A stretch of DNA of 64,000 nucleotides from JASGMR01 sp963664675 (GTDB taxonomy: Bacteria; Thermotogota; Thermotogae; Petrotogales; Kosmotogaceae): the NCBI GenBank assembly GCA_963664675.2, contig CAXXLB010000009.1, positions 310,001-374,000 of the forward strand. Reading direction: 5' to 3'. The translations under genes and the position numbers were made by a program. Below are positions 1-8,395 of this stretch, in pieces (positions within the stretch are counted from its first letter, which is position 1; each line of letters starts with the position of its first letter). The notes beneath the pieces were generated by a model. That model was given only the letters and a program-made list of their open reading frames with translations, ran no database searches and was not told the DNA's origin.

Positions 1-1
1 C

Positions 2-247
2 TCAAAGAAAAAAATCATCACAGCATACAGAGAGGACTGTCTACTCGTAGCAAAGCTTCTGAATGAATATGGGAAGAGCTCCCCCGCTGAATTGATAAAG
101 AGGGGAGCTCCATCAAAAACTCAAAGTATTTTATATAAAAATTATTACAGATGGTTCAATAGAATAGATCGGGGTTTATACGAAATATCCTTGTCCGGCA
201 AAAAAGCTATCGATGACTTTTCTGCCATCTTAAAAGAAAAAAAATAA
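2..247 (+). CDS. C-terminal part of a DUF2161-like protein (5' truncated by window)
   Basis: An open frame enters from the left edge and ends at TAA 245-247, giving 81 visible residues. The tail reads AYREDCLLVAKLLNEYG, then a short helix, then YKNYYRWFNRIDRGLYEIS and LSGKKAI. This looks like the winged-helix-like C-terminus of DUF2161 proteins, which are predicted PD-(D/E)XK phosphodiesterases with the nuclease core further upstream, outside this window. The stop abuts the stop of the convergent purA gene with no gap and no visible terminator. The family call rests on remembered family resemblance of the tail only; no catalytic residues can be seen. Confidence 0.55.
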   Translation, partial: SKKKIITAYREDCLLVAKLLNEYGKSSPAELIKRGAPSKTQSILYKNYYRWFNRIDRGLYEISLSGKKAIDDFSAILKEKK

Positions 248-1504
248 TTATTTCAGATTCATTATCATATCTGATTTGCTTTCCATTTCATATGTTTTTG
301 GTCCATAGGATATATAATCAACCGGAATTCCTATCTTTTCCTCGATGTAAGTGATATATTTCAAGAAATTTATACTGTGTGTGTCCTCCCATCCGGGCAA
401 TTCCTCGTAAATCGGTTCCGCTCTGAAAAAGTCGAAAGAAGTTGAAGGAACTTCGATAATTTCATCTCCGCATTTGTAAGCCGTACATACTTTGATTTTT
501 TCAAATCCGTTCAAAACATCCGCCTTCGTCATTACAAAATTTGTGAACCCTGATCTGATTTTGGCATATCGAAGTGCCGGTAAATCAATCCATCCAACTC
601 TTCTTGGTCTGCCGGTAGTCGCGCCAAATTCATTTCCCTTCTGCCTTATTTTTTCCGCCAGTTCTCCTTCTTCTTCCGTTGGAAATGGACCTGCACCAAC
701 TCTGGTAGTATATGCCTTTAAAACAGCCATCACGTTATCCAGTTCAAATGTGGAAAAACCGACCGAAGAAACTCCATGTGCCATACACGACCCGGAAGTT
801 ACAAAGGGATAAGTTCCAAAATCGAGATCAAGAAGAACACCCTGGGCCCCCTCGAATAATACGGAAGTGTTTCTGAATATCGAAACCATATCTATTGCAC
901 TCGTAAAGTTAACCTTTAAATTCAATAATTTATCTTTGAGATTGAGTAAATAATAAAGCATTTCATCAGCAGATAAATGAAACTTTTCATTATATTTATT
1001 TTTTTTCAGATGATAATTATCCAGCAATCTTTCTTTCAGAGTTTCTTTATCAAAAAGGTGGTACAGCTTTATACCTTCTCTGGAAGATTTATCGGTATAT
1101 GCGGGACCAATTCCCCTCTTTGTCGTTCCAATTGGTTCTCTCCTCATGTCTTCCAAAAATCCATCTTCTTCTTTATGCCAGGGCAAAACTAAAAATGCCT
1201 CGGGATCAATATATACCCTGGAAGCATAACCTTTGAACTCTTTTTCATAATCTTCCAATTCACTGACCAACTGCTCAAGATCTATAACCATACCGGCTCC
1301 AAGAAATGATTTGGAATCATTGTCCGGTTTAATGCACGGGAGAAGATGATTAACATACTTCTTTTCATTATAATAAATGGTATGGCCTGCATTGGAACCA
1401 CCAGAAAATCTCACAAGCCATTCATATTTGTCAGAAAAATAATTTACTACTTTTCCCTTCCCTTCATCTCCCCATAAGGAGCCTACTATTGCCATCCTAT
1501 TCAT
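248..1504 (-). CDS. purA: Adenylosuccinate synthetase
   Basis: Joins IMP and aspartate using GTP to form adenylosuccinate, the first committed step from IMP to AMP; cytoplasmic. The 418 residues match normal family length. The N-terminal GDEGKGK loop (residues 12-18) carries the catalytic Asp13, and SGGSNAGHT (34-42) carries His41. The IMP-binding GAQG...DFGTYPFVTSG segment and the TTGRPRRVGW motif near residue 300 are present. The start ATG (1502-1504) overlaps the TGA of the upstream purB gene (1501-1503) as ATGA, so translation is probably coupled. The two genes encode consecutive AMP-branch steps (PurA first, then PurB). Confidence 0.97.
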   Translation of the reverse strand: MNRMAIVGSLWGDEGKGKVVNYFSDKYEWLVRFSGGSNAGHTIYYNEKKYVNHLLPCIKPDNDSKSFLGAGMVIDLEQLVSELEDYEKEFKGYASRVYIDPEAFLVLPWHKEEDGFLEDMRREPIGTTKRGIGPAYTDKSSREGIKLYHLFDKETLKERLLDNYHLKKNKYNEKFHLSADEMLYYLLNLKDKLLNLKVNFTSAIDMVSIFRNTSVLFEGAQGVLLDLDFGTYPFVTSGSCMAHGVSSVGFSTFELDNVMAVLKAYTTRVGAGPFPTEEEGELAEKIRQKGNEFGATTGRPRRVGWIDLPALRYAKIRSGFTNFVMTKADVLNGFEKIKVCTAYKCGDEIIEVPSTSFDFFRAEPIYEELPGWEDTHSINFLKYITYIEEKIGIPVDYISYGPKTYEMESKSDMIMNLK

Positions 1505-2814
1505 CTTTTTCCTCCATCTTTTATTGAAAATCTTTTGTATATCTCATTGATATTTTTCAAAAATGCTTCGGGATTAAAAATTTCTTTGAACTCTTCTTCA
1601 GTCAATAACCCTGAAACTTCCTCATTCTCCTTAATCAACTTTTTGAAATCGATTTTATTATTCCAGGAGTCCATTGCAATATTCTGAACTGTTTTATAGC
1701 TTTTTTCTCTGGTCAAACCCTTTTCTATTAATTTGAGCATAGTTTTCTGGGAATAAATCAGATTGTAAGAAGCGTTAAAATTCCCGTTAATATTTTCATA
1801 ATTTATAATCAGATTATCAACCAGATATTTCACTTTTTTCAACATATAAAAACATATCAAATTTGAATCGGGCAAAATAACCCTCTCAGTTGAAGAATGA
1901 GAAATATCCCTTTCGTGCCATAAATTTATATTCTCAATCGAAGTGCTTACATAACCTCTAAGCAATCTGGACATCCCGCATAATCTTTCACATAAAATAG
2001 GATTTTTTTTATGCGGCATCGCAGAGGATCCTCTTTGATTTACCTTGAAAGGTTCCTGCATCTCCAAAACTTCTGTCCTTTGCAAATGTCTGATTTCGGT
2101 GGCAACTCTTTCTATAGATGCCCCTATTAAGGCCAGGACAAAAACATATTCCGAGTGAACATCCCTCTGTATAACCTGTGTTGTTATTTTGGATGGTTTG
2201 AGACCAAGTTTTTTCAAGGCCAATTCTTCCACTTTTGGATCAATATTTGCATAGTTGCCAACAGCTCCGCTGAGCTTTCCAACTGAAATATTTTCAATTG
2301 CTCTCTTCAATCTATCTTTGTTTCTCAACATCTCCGAATAATAATTCAAAAATTTCAGACCCAGGGAGGTAGGTTCGGCGTGTACCCCGTGTGTTCTTCC
2401 CACTGTAATAACGTTCTTATTTTTTATAGCAATTTTTTTAAGTGAGGCAAGATAATCATCCAGAGACAATAAAAGAAGCTCACCACTGTTTTTCAACGCC
2501 ATAGCCTGTGCCGTATCAACTATATCTGAAGAAGTCAGTCCCATGTGAAAAAATCTCTCTTCATCATTATCCAGATTCTCAGTTATACTCTTGATGAATG
2601 CTATTACATCGTGGTCCACTTTTTTTTCTGTCTTCGATATATCATCAATGTTTATACTTACCTTTTTCAGGATTTTTTTCCAGATTCCTCTGGGGGCGAT
2701 TGCTTTATCTTCAAATGCTTTTATCACGGCAATCTCAACCGTTAACCACCTGTTGTACTTCTCTTCCTCTCCCCATATTTCTTTCATGGGTGATAGCGAA
2801 TATCTTTCCAACAT
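1501..2814 (-). CDS. purB: Adenylosuccinate lyase
   Basis: Fumarase/aspartase-superfamily enzyme that splits fumarate from adenylosuccinate to give AMP and from SAICAR to give AICAR. The protein has 437 residues, normal for the family. Visible signatures are LTSSDIVDT near residue 93, the VGRTHGVHAEP histidine segment near 140, and the superfamily signature GSSAMPHKKNP near 265, whose serine loop closes over the active site. It precedes purA with a 4-base overlap. Upstream at 2830 lies the unrelated M23-like gene, with only about 15 bases between them, so all may share a transcript. Confidence 0.96.
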   Translation of the reverse strand: MLERYSLSPMKEIWGEEEKYNRWLTVEIAVIKAFEDKAIAPRGIWKKILKKVSINIDDISKTEKKVDHDVIAFIKSITENLDNDEERFFHMGLTSSDIVDTAQAMALKNSGELLLLSLDDYLASLKKIAIKNKNVITVGRTHGVHAEPTSLGLKFLNYYSEMLRNKDRLKRAIENISVGKLSGAVGNYANIDPKVEELALKKLGLKPSKITTQVIQRDVHSEYVFVLALIGASIERVATEIRHLQRTEVLEMQEPFKVNQRGSSAMPHKKNPILCERLCGMSRLLRGYVSTSIENINLWHERDISHSSTERVILPDSNLICFYMLKKVKYLVDNLIINYENINGNFNASYNLIYSQKTMLKLIEKGLTREKSYKTVQNIAMDSWNNKIDFKKLIKENEEVSGLLTEEEFKEIFNPEAFLKNINEIYKRFSIKDGGKR

Positions 2815-2829
2815 ATATCTCTCCCGATT

Positions 2830-3840
2830 TTATTTGTAATCCAAAATGAAACTCCTGGATGAAGTCCTCCCCCAATTATCTGTAACAACCACTTTTGCCT
2901 CATGAGAAAAACTGGTATCCACATTATCCCAGTCATTAACAGTTATCACACTGCTTAAATCCTTAGAGTTCAAAGCGAACCAGTAATCCGAATTTGTGGA
3001 GTCATAATACACTTCGCCGGGATCAAAAGAATCTTCTTCATCGATCACTTCAAAATCTATTTCATAAGTCAGATTATTTTCTAGAAACAATTGAATTTTT
3101 TTGGGACTTATACTATATCTGAGTTTTACTGCGGCATGAAGATCAATATTCTGTCCGGATTTAATCTCAAGATTGGGTCTTTCTCCGGGATTTAAATCGT
3201 ATACGTTGGAACCAATTTTTATTTTATCAACAATTATCGACGTTTCCGGATTCCCAAAATCATAATAAATATCCGGATTGATATAAACGGATTCATCGTT
3301 ATCCATAATCTCTATATGAAGATAAGGCGGAACATTACCGCTGTCTCCTGATTGAGCAACAATCTGCCCGTCAAACACTTCAATTTCATTCGGATTGAAT
3401 ATCATTTTTTTATATCTGGTAGGACTGCCCGAAAGCAACATATCGAAAATTTTATCGAGTTTTCTCGTATCGGAAGATTCGGAAGAACCGGCACTCTCAA
3501 TATGCGCAAACATAACCTTTATTCCCATTTCATTCGTAATCACGTTTTTCTGATTAGGCAAAACGATAGTAACGGTATGACCGTACAGGGAATCATTCAC
3601 AGAAATAGACTCCACATAACCTTTGCCTGGCGAATAAACGTTGACTCCTGTGATTCCTCCCGTTGATATACCTATGCCGAGGTTGAAATGTTCCGGCACG
3701 GCCAGATTCTTTGAAATCGATCTGTACTCACCAAAATTCCCGGTTATTTCAATCGTTCTTTTTATCGGATCATAAAGATCTGAAGCAAAAAAATAAGAAC
3801 AAATTAATATTAAAGCGATTATTATAAAAAACTTTCTCAT
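2830..3840 (-). CDS. Secreted M23/LytM-like protein with altered metal-site motifs
   Basis: The protein has 336 residues with a clear N-terminal signal peptide (hydrophobic residues 4-18, cleavage likely after FFA). The region from about 45 to 195 follows the lysostaphin/M23 layout: PEHFNLGIGIS where active enzymes have HxxxGxD, then PGKGYVESI, a MFAHIES strand, GDSGNVPPYLHIEI where active enzymes have a HLHFE-type motif, and NPDIYYDFG at the end. The metal-binding Asp of the first motif and the first His of the last motif appear replaced, so it may be a non-catalytic peptidoglycan-binding or regulatory relative. The C-terminal 130 residues look like beta-sandwich sequence. The family call is by motif layout and is moderately secure. 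Confidence 0.5.
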   Translation of the reverse strand: MRKFFIIIALILICSYFFASDLYDPIKRTIEITGNFGEYRSISKNLAVPEHFNLGIGISTGGITGVNVYSPGKGYVESISVNDSLYGHTVTIVLPNQKNVITNEMGIKVMFAHIESAGSSESSDTRKLDKIFDMLLSGSPTRYKKMIFNPNEIEVFDGQIVAQSGDSGNVPPYLHIEIMDNDESVYINPDIYYDFGNPETSIIVDKIKIGSNVYDLNPGERPNLEIKSGQNIDLHAAVKLRYSISPKKIQLFLENNLTYEIDFEVIDEEDSFDPGEVYYDSTNSDYWFALNSKDLSSVITVNDWDNVDTSFSHEAKVVVTDNWGRTSSRSFILDYK

Positions 3841-3855
3841 GATTACCCCCCAAAT

Positions 3856-4257
3856 CTATTCTCTATATTTATTTATTGTCTCCTCAAGGATTTCGCCAAC
3901 CTTACTCACTACTTCTATACAGCCATTTTCTTCATCTCTCCAGTCTTTTTTTATATCACTGCAGTCATAGCTTCCAAATACCTTCTTTATTTTTGACATA
4001 AAATCTGTAGTAACGGTTTTTACCAATTCCCCCTCGTGCTGATATTTTTCAGTAAAAATGACACCAATAACTGACAGAGCACCGGTTATTGCACCACAAA
4101 CACTCTCAATTTGCATTCCTCCACCAAAGGCTGACATGAGCTTGAAAGCTTTTTTATCAAGATTTAAATCATAATAATCGTTCGCACCATAAAGCATCGA
4201 TTCCGCACAATTCAAGTATCCCAATGAATAAAAATCCCGAATCTTTTCCTTCAACAT
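3856..4257 (-). CDS. C_GCAxxG_C_C family putative redox protein
   Basis: A 133-residue protein resembling the small family of probable redox proteins defined by scattered conserved cysteines. Visible landmarks are YLNCAESML near residue 14, the central FGGGMQIESVCGAITGAL segment near residues 44-61, YDC near 97 and NGC near 111. The helical CGAITGA turn with flanking glycines is the most family-like part. No function has been established for most members. It is the first gene of the minus-strand block that continues into the M23-like gene, with 15 bases between them. Confidence 0.65.
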   Translation of the reverse strand: MLKEKIRDFYSLGYLNCAESMLYGANDYYDLNLDKKAFKLMSAFGGGMQIESVCGAITGALSVIGVIFTEKYQHEGELVKTVTTDFMSKIKKVFGSYDCSDIKKDWRDEENGCIEVVSKVGEILEETINKYRE

Positions 4258-4345
4258 TTAAATACCTCCATAATCATTTCTTGTCCAATATATTTAAATA
4301 ATATCATTTTTTATGTGATAAACTAAAAAAGGAGGTGGAAATACT

Positions 4346-5086
4346 ATAAACAAGAGGTTAACAGTAAGAGAATACAGATTAAATTTTCAGGATACAGATC
4401 AATTCGGATACCAAACTCTTCCTTCTTTAATCAGATACGTCGGCGATCTCTTAACAGAAGAAAACATAAGTGAATATCCCAGACAGCATGAAATATTAAC
4501 TAAATATAATGTTGCATGGATTCTGCTGAGGTGGAGAATAAAATTCAATAATGAAATCACTTATCCTTCTAAATTTATTTTAAATACCTGGCCCTATTCT
4601 CACAAGGGATTTTATGCTTACAGAAAATTTCAGAAAGTATATAACGATAAAATCCTAACGGATATCAACGCGCAAGTGATTTTGATGGATTTAAAAAAAA
4701 GAAGACCGGCCAGGATTACCGAAGAAATTGCCAATTTATATCCGAAGCCCGGTGGTGATAAAAGTTTATTTTTCAAAGAAATAAAAACATATGATAATTA
4801 TGATTCTCAAAAAGAATTTTCGGTGGATTTTCTCGACATAGACTATTACAGACACGCCAACAATTCGGTATATCTGAGATGGGCAATCAATTCGATAGAT
4901 TTTGATTTTTTGGAAAAAAACAGAATGGAAGAAATAGACATTCTTTATAAAAAAGAAGCTGTACTTGGGGATAACGTTGTAGTCAAAACAAAAATTTTGA
5001 AAAATATTGTGAATCAAGTGATATACAACAAAAGGGGAGATTTACTGACAAAAATCGAATCAAAATGGATCGAGAGGGGTGATTAA
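4346..5086 (+). CDS. Acyl-ACP thioesterase (FatA-like), apparent AUA start
   Basis: Double hotdog-fold thioesterase that releases fatty acids from acyl carrier protein. Coding sequence runs well upstream of the first in-frame conventional start (GTG 4676). From 4346 the frame encodes an N-terminal hotdog with DTDQFGYQTLPSLIRYVGD and WILLRWRIKF. The second hotdog carries FLDIDYYRHANNSVYLRWA, holding the His-Asn residues typical of the family. An in-frame TAA lies at 4319-4321. A strong AAAGGAGGTGG site (4328-4338) sits 8 bases before ATA 4346, and no ATG, GTG or TTG lies between the site and the first conserved block. The predicted product is 246 residues, the usual bacterial length. It ends directly at the ATG of iorA. 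Confidence 0.8.
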   Translation: MNKRLTVREYRLNFQDTDQFGYQTLPSLIRYVGDLLTEENISEYPRQHEILTKYNVAWILLRWRIKFNNEITYPSKFILNTWPYSHKGFYAYRKFQKVYNDKILTDINAQVILMDLKKRRPARITEEIANLYPKPGGDKSLFFKEIKTYDNYDSQKEFSVDFLDIDYYRHANNSVYLRWAINSIDFDFLEKNRMEEIDILYKKEAVLGDNVVVKTKILKNIVNQVIYNKRGDLLTKIESKWIERGD

Positions 5087-6868
5087 ATGAAAGTAGAACT
5101 TTTAAGCGGAAACGAAGCGGTTGCAAGGGGAGCATACGAGGCCGGAGTAACTGTTGCTTCCGCCTATCCGGGGACACCCAGTACCGAAATACTCGAAAAC
5201 ATAGCACAATACAAAGAAATTTATTCAGAGTGGGCACCGAACGAAAAAGTATCGCTGGAAATGGTTGCGGGCGCTTCGATTGCCGGGGCAAGATCGATTT
5301 GTGCTATGAAACATGTCGGACTTAACGTGGCTGCCGATCCTATGTTTACCTTTGCTTATATAGGAACCGAGGGAGGGTGCGTCATCGTGACCGCCGATGA
5401 CCCGGGACTTCACAGTTCACAAAATGAACAGGACAACAGATACTACGCCAGACATGCGAAAATTCCAATGATAGAACCTTCGGACAGTCAGGAAGCGAAG
5501 GATTTTCTGATAAAGGCATACGAAATCAGTGAAAAATTTAAGATTCCAGTACTTTTCAGAATGACGACAAGGGTCTGTCACAGTAAAGGAATGGTTACAT
5601 TGGGCGAAAGAAAAGAACCGTCTTTCAAAAAATACAAAAGAAATATTTCCGCATTCGTATCTACGCCGGCAAACAACAGAATTCATCATTCACACCTCGA
5701 AAAGAAACTGAAAGATATAGAGGAATACAACAACTCATGTTCATTGAATAAAATAGAATTGAATTCCGGTGAAATAGGAATAATAACATCCGGCATTTCA
5801 TATCAGTATTCCAAAGAAGTTTTTGGAAACGACGCTTCGTATTTAAAAATCGGGTTTACCTTTCCATTGCCCGGGAACACTATTCTGAATTTTTCAAAAA
5901 AAATGAAAAAAATATACGTCGTTGAAGAAAATGAACCGATAATTGAAAATTATTGCAGAATGTTGGGTCTCGATGTCACAGGAAAAGAAAAAATACCCGT
6001 TGAAGGGGAATTGAATCCCGATATAGTCGAAGAAAAATTATTGAATGTCAAAAACGAATTTATAAAAATAAACGAAGAGAAAATCGTCAGCAGACCTCCG
6101 ACACTCTGTTCGGGATGTCCACACAGAGGGATATTTTATGAATTGAGCAAAAGAAAAAATGTGGCGATAAACGGTGATATAGGTTGTTATACTCTTGGAA
6201 GCACCGAACCACTCAATGCAATGGATACTATTATATGTATGGGAGCTAGCATAAGCGCCGCACACGGATTTTCAAAAGCATTCGAAAAAAGCAATCAGAA
6301 AATTAAAGCGATAGGGATAATAGGAGATTCAACTTTTTTTCATTCAGGTATAACAAGTTTACTGGATATTACATACAACAAGGGGAACGCCGCCGTAATA
6401 ATACTTGACAACAGAATAACCGCAATGACCGGCCATCAGGAAAACCCCGGAACAGGATACACACTCAAAGATACAGAAACACCTGAAGTAAATATTGAAA
6501 ATCTCGTTAAAGCACTTGGAGTTAAAAATGTGGAAACCATCAATCCAAATAATTTAAAACAGGTAAATGAAGCCCTGGATAGAGCTATAGAGAGTGACGA
6601 ACCTTACGTGATTATCACGAGGTGGCCATGTGCTCTTAAAAAACTCAAAGAAGAAGAAAAAGAAAATTTCAAAAAAATTCCAGGAATTTTCAAAGTTAAC
6701 AGAGAAAAATGTAAAAAATGCAAAATGTGTTTAAAAGCCGGATGTCCGTCCATTTCATTCGATGAAAACATCGGGTCCATCATAGACGAAAACACGTGCG
6801 TTGGTTGTTCGGTTTGCGCTCAAATCTGTCCCTTTGACGCAATAGAAAGAACAGGTGATCAACGATGA
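5087..6868 (+). CDS. iorA: Indolepyruvate ferredoxin oxidoreductase, alpha subunit
   Basis: Oxidatively decarboxylates aryl pyruvates from aromatic amino acids to aryl-acetyl-CoA and reduces ferredoxin. The 593 residues are of family length. Domains in order: N-terminal pyrimidine-binding domain (GNEAVARGAYEAG, AYPGTPSTEI, residues 7-35), the TLCSGCPHRG motif near 340, and the thiamine-diphosphate domain (GDIGCYTLG, then IIGDSTFFHSG and LDNRITAMTGHQ). The C-terminus has two four-cysteine clusters, CKKCKMCLKAGCP and CVGCSVCAQICP, for two [4Fe-4S] centres. Its ATG follows the thioesterase stop with no gap, and its stop overlaps iorB. Confidence 0.95.
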   Translation: MKVELLSGNEAVARGAYEAGVTVASAYPGTPSTEILENIAQYKEIYSEWAPNEKVSLEMVAGASIAGARSICAMKHVGLNVAADPMFTFAYIGTEGGCVIVTADDPGLHSSQNEQDNRYYARHAKIPMIEPSDSQEAKDFLIKAYEISEKFKIPVLFRMTTRVCHSKGMVTLGERKEPSFKKYKRNISAFVSTPANNRIHHSHLEKKLKDIEEYNNSCSLNKIELNSGEIGIITSGISYQYSKEVFGNDASYLKIGFTFPLPGNTILNFSKKMKKIYVVEENEPIIENYCRMLGLDVTGKEKIPVEGELNPDIVEEKLLNVKNEFIKINEEKIVSRPPTLCSGCPHRGIFYELSKRKNVAINGDIGCYTLGSTEPLNAMDTIICMGASISAAHGFSKAFEKSNQKIKAIGIIGDSTFFHSGITSLLDITYNKGNAAVIILDNRITAMTGHQENPGTGYTLKDTETPEVNIENLVKALGVKNVETINPNNLKQVNEALDRAIESDEPYVIITRWPCALKKLKEEEKENFKKIPGIFKVNREKCKKCKMCLKAGCPSISFDENIGSIIDENTCVGCSVCAQICPFDAIERTGDQR

Positions 6869-7431
6869 CCAGGAATATTCTTCTCGTAGGTGTCGGTGGA
6901 CAGGGGATAATACTGACAAGTAAAATCCTTGCAAAAGCATTAATAAATGAAGGATTCGACGTGAAAATGTCTGAAGTTCACGGGATGGCTCAAAGGGGAG
7001 GAAGTGTTACAACACAGGTGAGATATGGCGAAAAAGTTTTTTCTCCTATAATAGGGAAAGGGAAAGCCGACATACTGGTTGCTTTCGAAGAAATGGAAGC
7101 GATGAGATATATTGAATTTCTGAACCCCCAAGGAGTTTTGATTGTAAATCCTCACAGAATACACTCCGCTCCGATTTCCAGAGGTGCCAGTAAATACCCC
7201 GATGGGATAATCGATGAATTGAAAAATAAAGTGAATACCGTGGTGATAAACGCTTCGGAGGAAGCTAAAAAAATTGGTAATATAAGAGTTCAGAATATTA
7301 TTCTTCTGGGAAAACTGGCAAAGTTTTTGGATCTGAAAAAAGTGAACTGGAACGAGATCCTGAAAAATAACATTAAGGAGAAATATATAGATATCAATTT
7401 GAAGGCCTTTGAAACGGGTTTAAATTTTTGA
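6865..7431 (+). CDS. iorB: Indolepyruvate ferredoxin oxidoreductase, beta subunit
   Basis: Gamma-type domain partner of IorA, 188 residues. It starts with NILLVGVGGQGIILTSKILA (residues 3-22), the glycine-rich opening of the 2-oxoacid:acceptor oxidoreductase gamma domain, and contains the conserved EVHGMAQRGGSVTTQVRYG segment (residues 33-52) that contacts the coenzyme A region. The ATG overlaps the iorA TGA by four bases. The gene pair converts aromatic keto acids while generating reduced ferredoxin. An imperfectly terminator-like, very AT-rich 11-bp inverted repeat (7428-7438 with 7461-7471) follows, but it lacks a T run. Confidence 0.93.
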   Translation: MTRNILLVGVGGQGIILTSKILAKALINEGFDVKMSEVHGMAQRGGSVTTQVRYGEKVFSPIIGKGKADILVAFEEMEAMRYIEFLNPQGVLIVNPHRIHSAPISRGASKYPDGIIDELKNKVNTVVINASEEAKKIGNIRVQNIILLGKLAKFLDLKKVNWNEILKNNIKEKYIDINLKAFETGLNF

Positions 7432-7498
7432 ATTTAAAATTTTGGTAGATTCTGAAATGCTTTAAATTCAAGTTTCGATGTGAATATAGTATAGTTAT

Positions 7499-7527
7499 TT
7501 GATTGTTACAACAATCCTAGTTATAAT
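7499..7527 (+). promoter_or_regulatory. Sigma70-type promoter for the transketolase genes
   Basis: TTGATT (7499-7504), a 17-base spacer and TATAAT (7522-7527) form a near-consensus promoter. It lies 35 bases before the transketolase start at 7562 and sits in the 130-base gap after iorB. Confidence 0.7.
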
Positions 7528-7561
7528 AGATAATGAATTAGATAATAGAAGAGGTGATTAT

Positions 7562-8395
7562 ATGCTTACTGAAGAAAAGAAGAAAGAAATAAAAAAATTT
7601 GCGAAGTCAATAAGACTTGAAACTATGAAAGAACTGGGTAACTTGGGATTTGGACACATAGGTGGTTCTATGTCCATAGTTGAACTTCTGGCAGTTTTAT
7701 ATGGAGAAGTCATGAATGTAGACCCAAAAAATCCAAAAATGGAAGACAGAGATTGGCTGGTAGTTTCGAAGGGTCATTCAGGGCCTGCCGTTTATGCCAC
7801 ACTCGCTTTAAAAGGTTTTTTCGATAAAGAATTATTAAAAACTTTAAACAAGGGCGGAACTGATTTGCCGAGTCATTGTGACAGAAATCATACCCCCGGT
7901 ATCGATATGTCGACCGGTTCTCTGGGCCAGGGCATATCAATGGCTCTCGGAATTGCTGTGGGCAATGCACTGGATAAAAAAGACAATTTTGTATATGCGA
8001 TTCTGGGTGATGGAGAATGTCAGGAAGGACAGGTATGGGAGGCGTTCTTGTATGCCGGAAATCATCCCATGAAAAACCTGATAGTTTTTGTTGATAACAA
8101 CAAACAGCAGCTCGACGGTTACACAGATGACATCAATTCGATCGGTGATATCAGGGCAAAGATCGAAGATTTCGGGTGGTTCTCCCAGGAGGTCGACGGT
8201 CACAACATAGAACAGATTTATGATGCAATTAAAAGAGCACAGAGCTCTGATAAAAGCTCCGTGATAGTTTTAGATACGATTAAGGGTAAAGGATGCAGTT
8301 TTGCTGAAGGAGTTGAGTTGAATCATCATATGAAATTCAAAAAAGAACAGATGGATGAAGCAATCGAAGTTTTATTGAAAGAAGGTGATGAATGA
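7562..8395 (+). CDS. Transketolase, N-terminal (thiamine-binding) subunit
   Basis: First half of a split transketolase, which moves two-carbon ketol units between sugar phosphates in the non-oxidative pentose phosphate pathway. The ATG at 7562 follows GAGGTGA at good spacing; an upstream in-frame start at 7499 would fall inside the promoter. The protein has 277 residues. The thiamine-diphosphate motif is GDGECQEGQVWEA...NHPMKNLIVFVDNN. SKGHSGPAVYA and TGSLGQGISMALG are also typical. The gene overlaps the C-terminal subunit gene as ATGA. Two-gene transketolases are common in archaea and many anaerobes, so this is not a disrupted gene. Confidence 0.93.
   Translation: MLTEEKKKEIKKFAKSIRLETMKELGNLGFGHIGGSMSIVELLAVLYGEVMNVDPKNPKMEDRDWLVVSKGHSGPAVYATLALKGFFDKELLKTLNKGGTDLPSHCDRNHTPGIDMSTGSLGQGISMALGIAVGNALDKKDNFVYAILGDGECQEGQVWEAFLYAGNHPMKNLIVFVDNNKQQLDGYTDDINSIGDIRAKIEDFGWFSQEVDGHNIEQIYDAIKRAQSSDKSSVIVLDTIKGKGCSFAEGVELNHHMKFKKEQMDEAIEVLLKEGDE

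Noticed and set aside
4676..5086. Thioesterase starting at GTG 4676 (136 residues)
   Set aside because: It would lack the whole first hotdog domain, which is present upstream in the same frame behind a strong ribosome site.
7428..7471. Inverted repeat after iorB as an intrinsic terminator
   Set aside because: The stem is purely AT-rich with a long loop and no T run.
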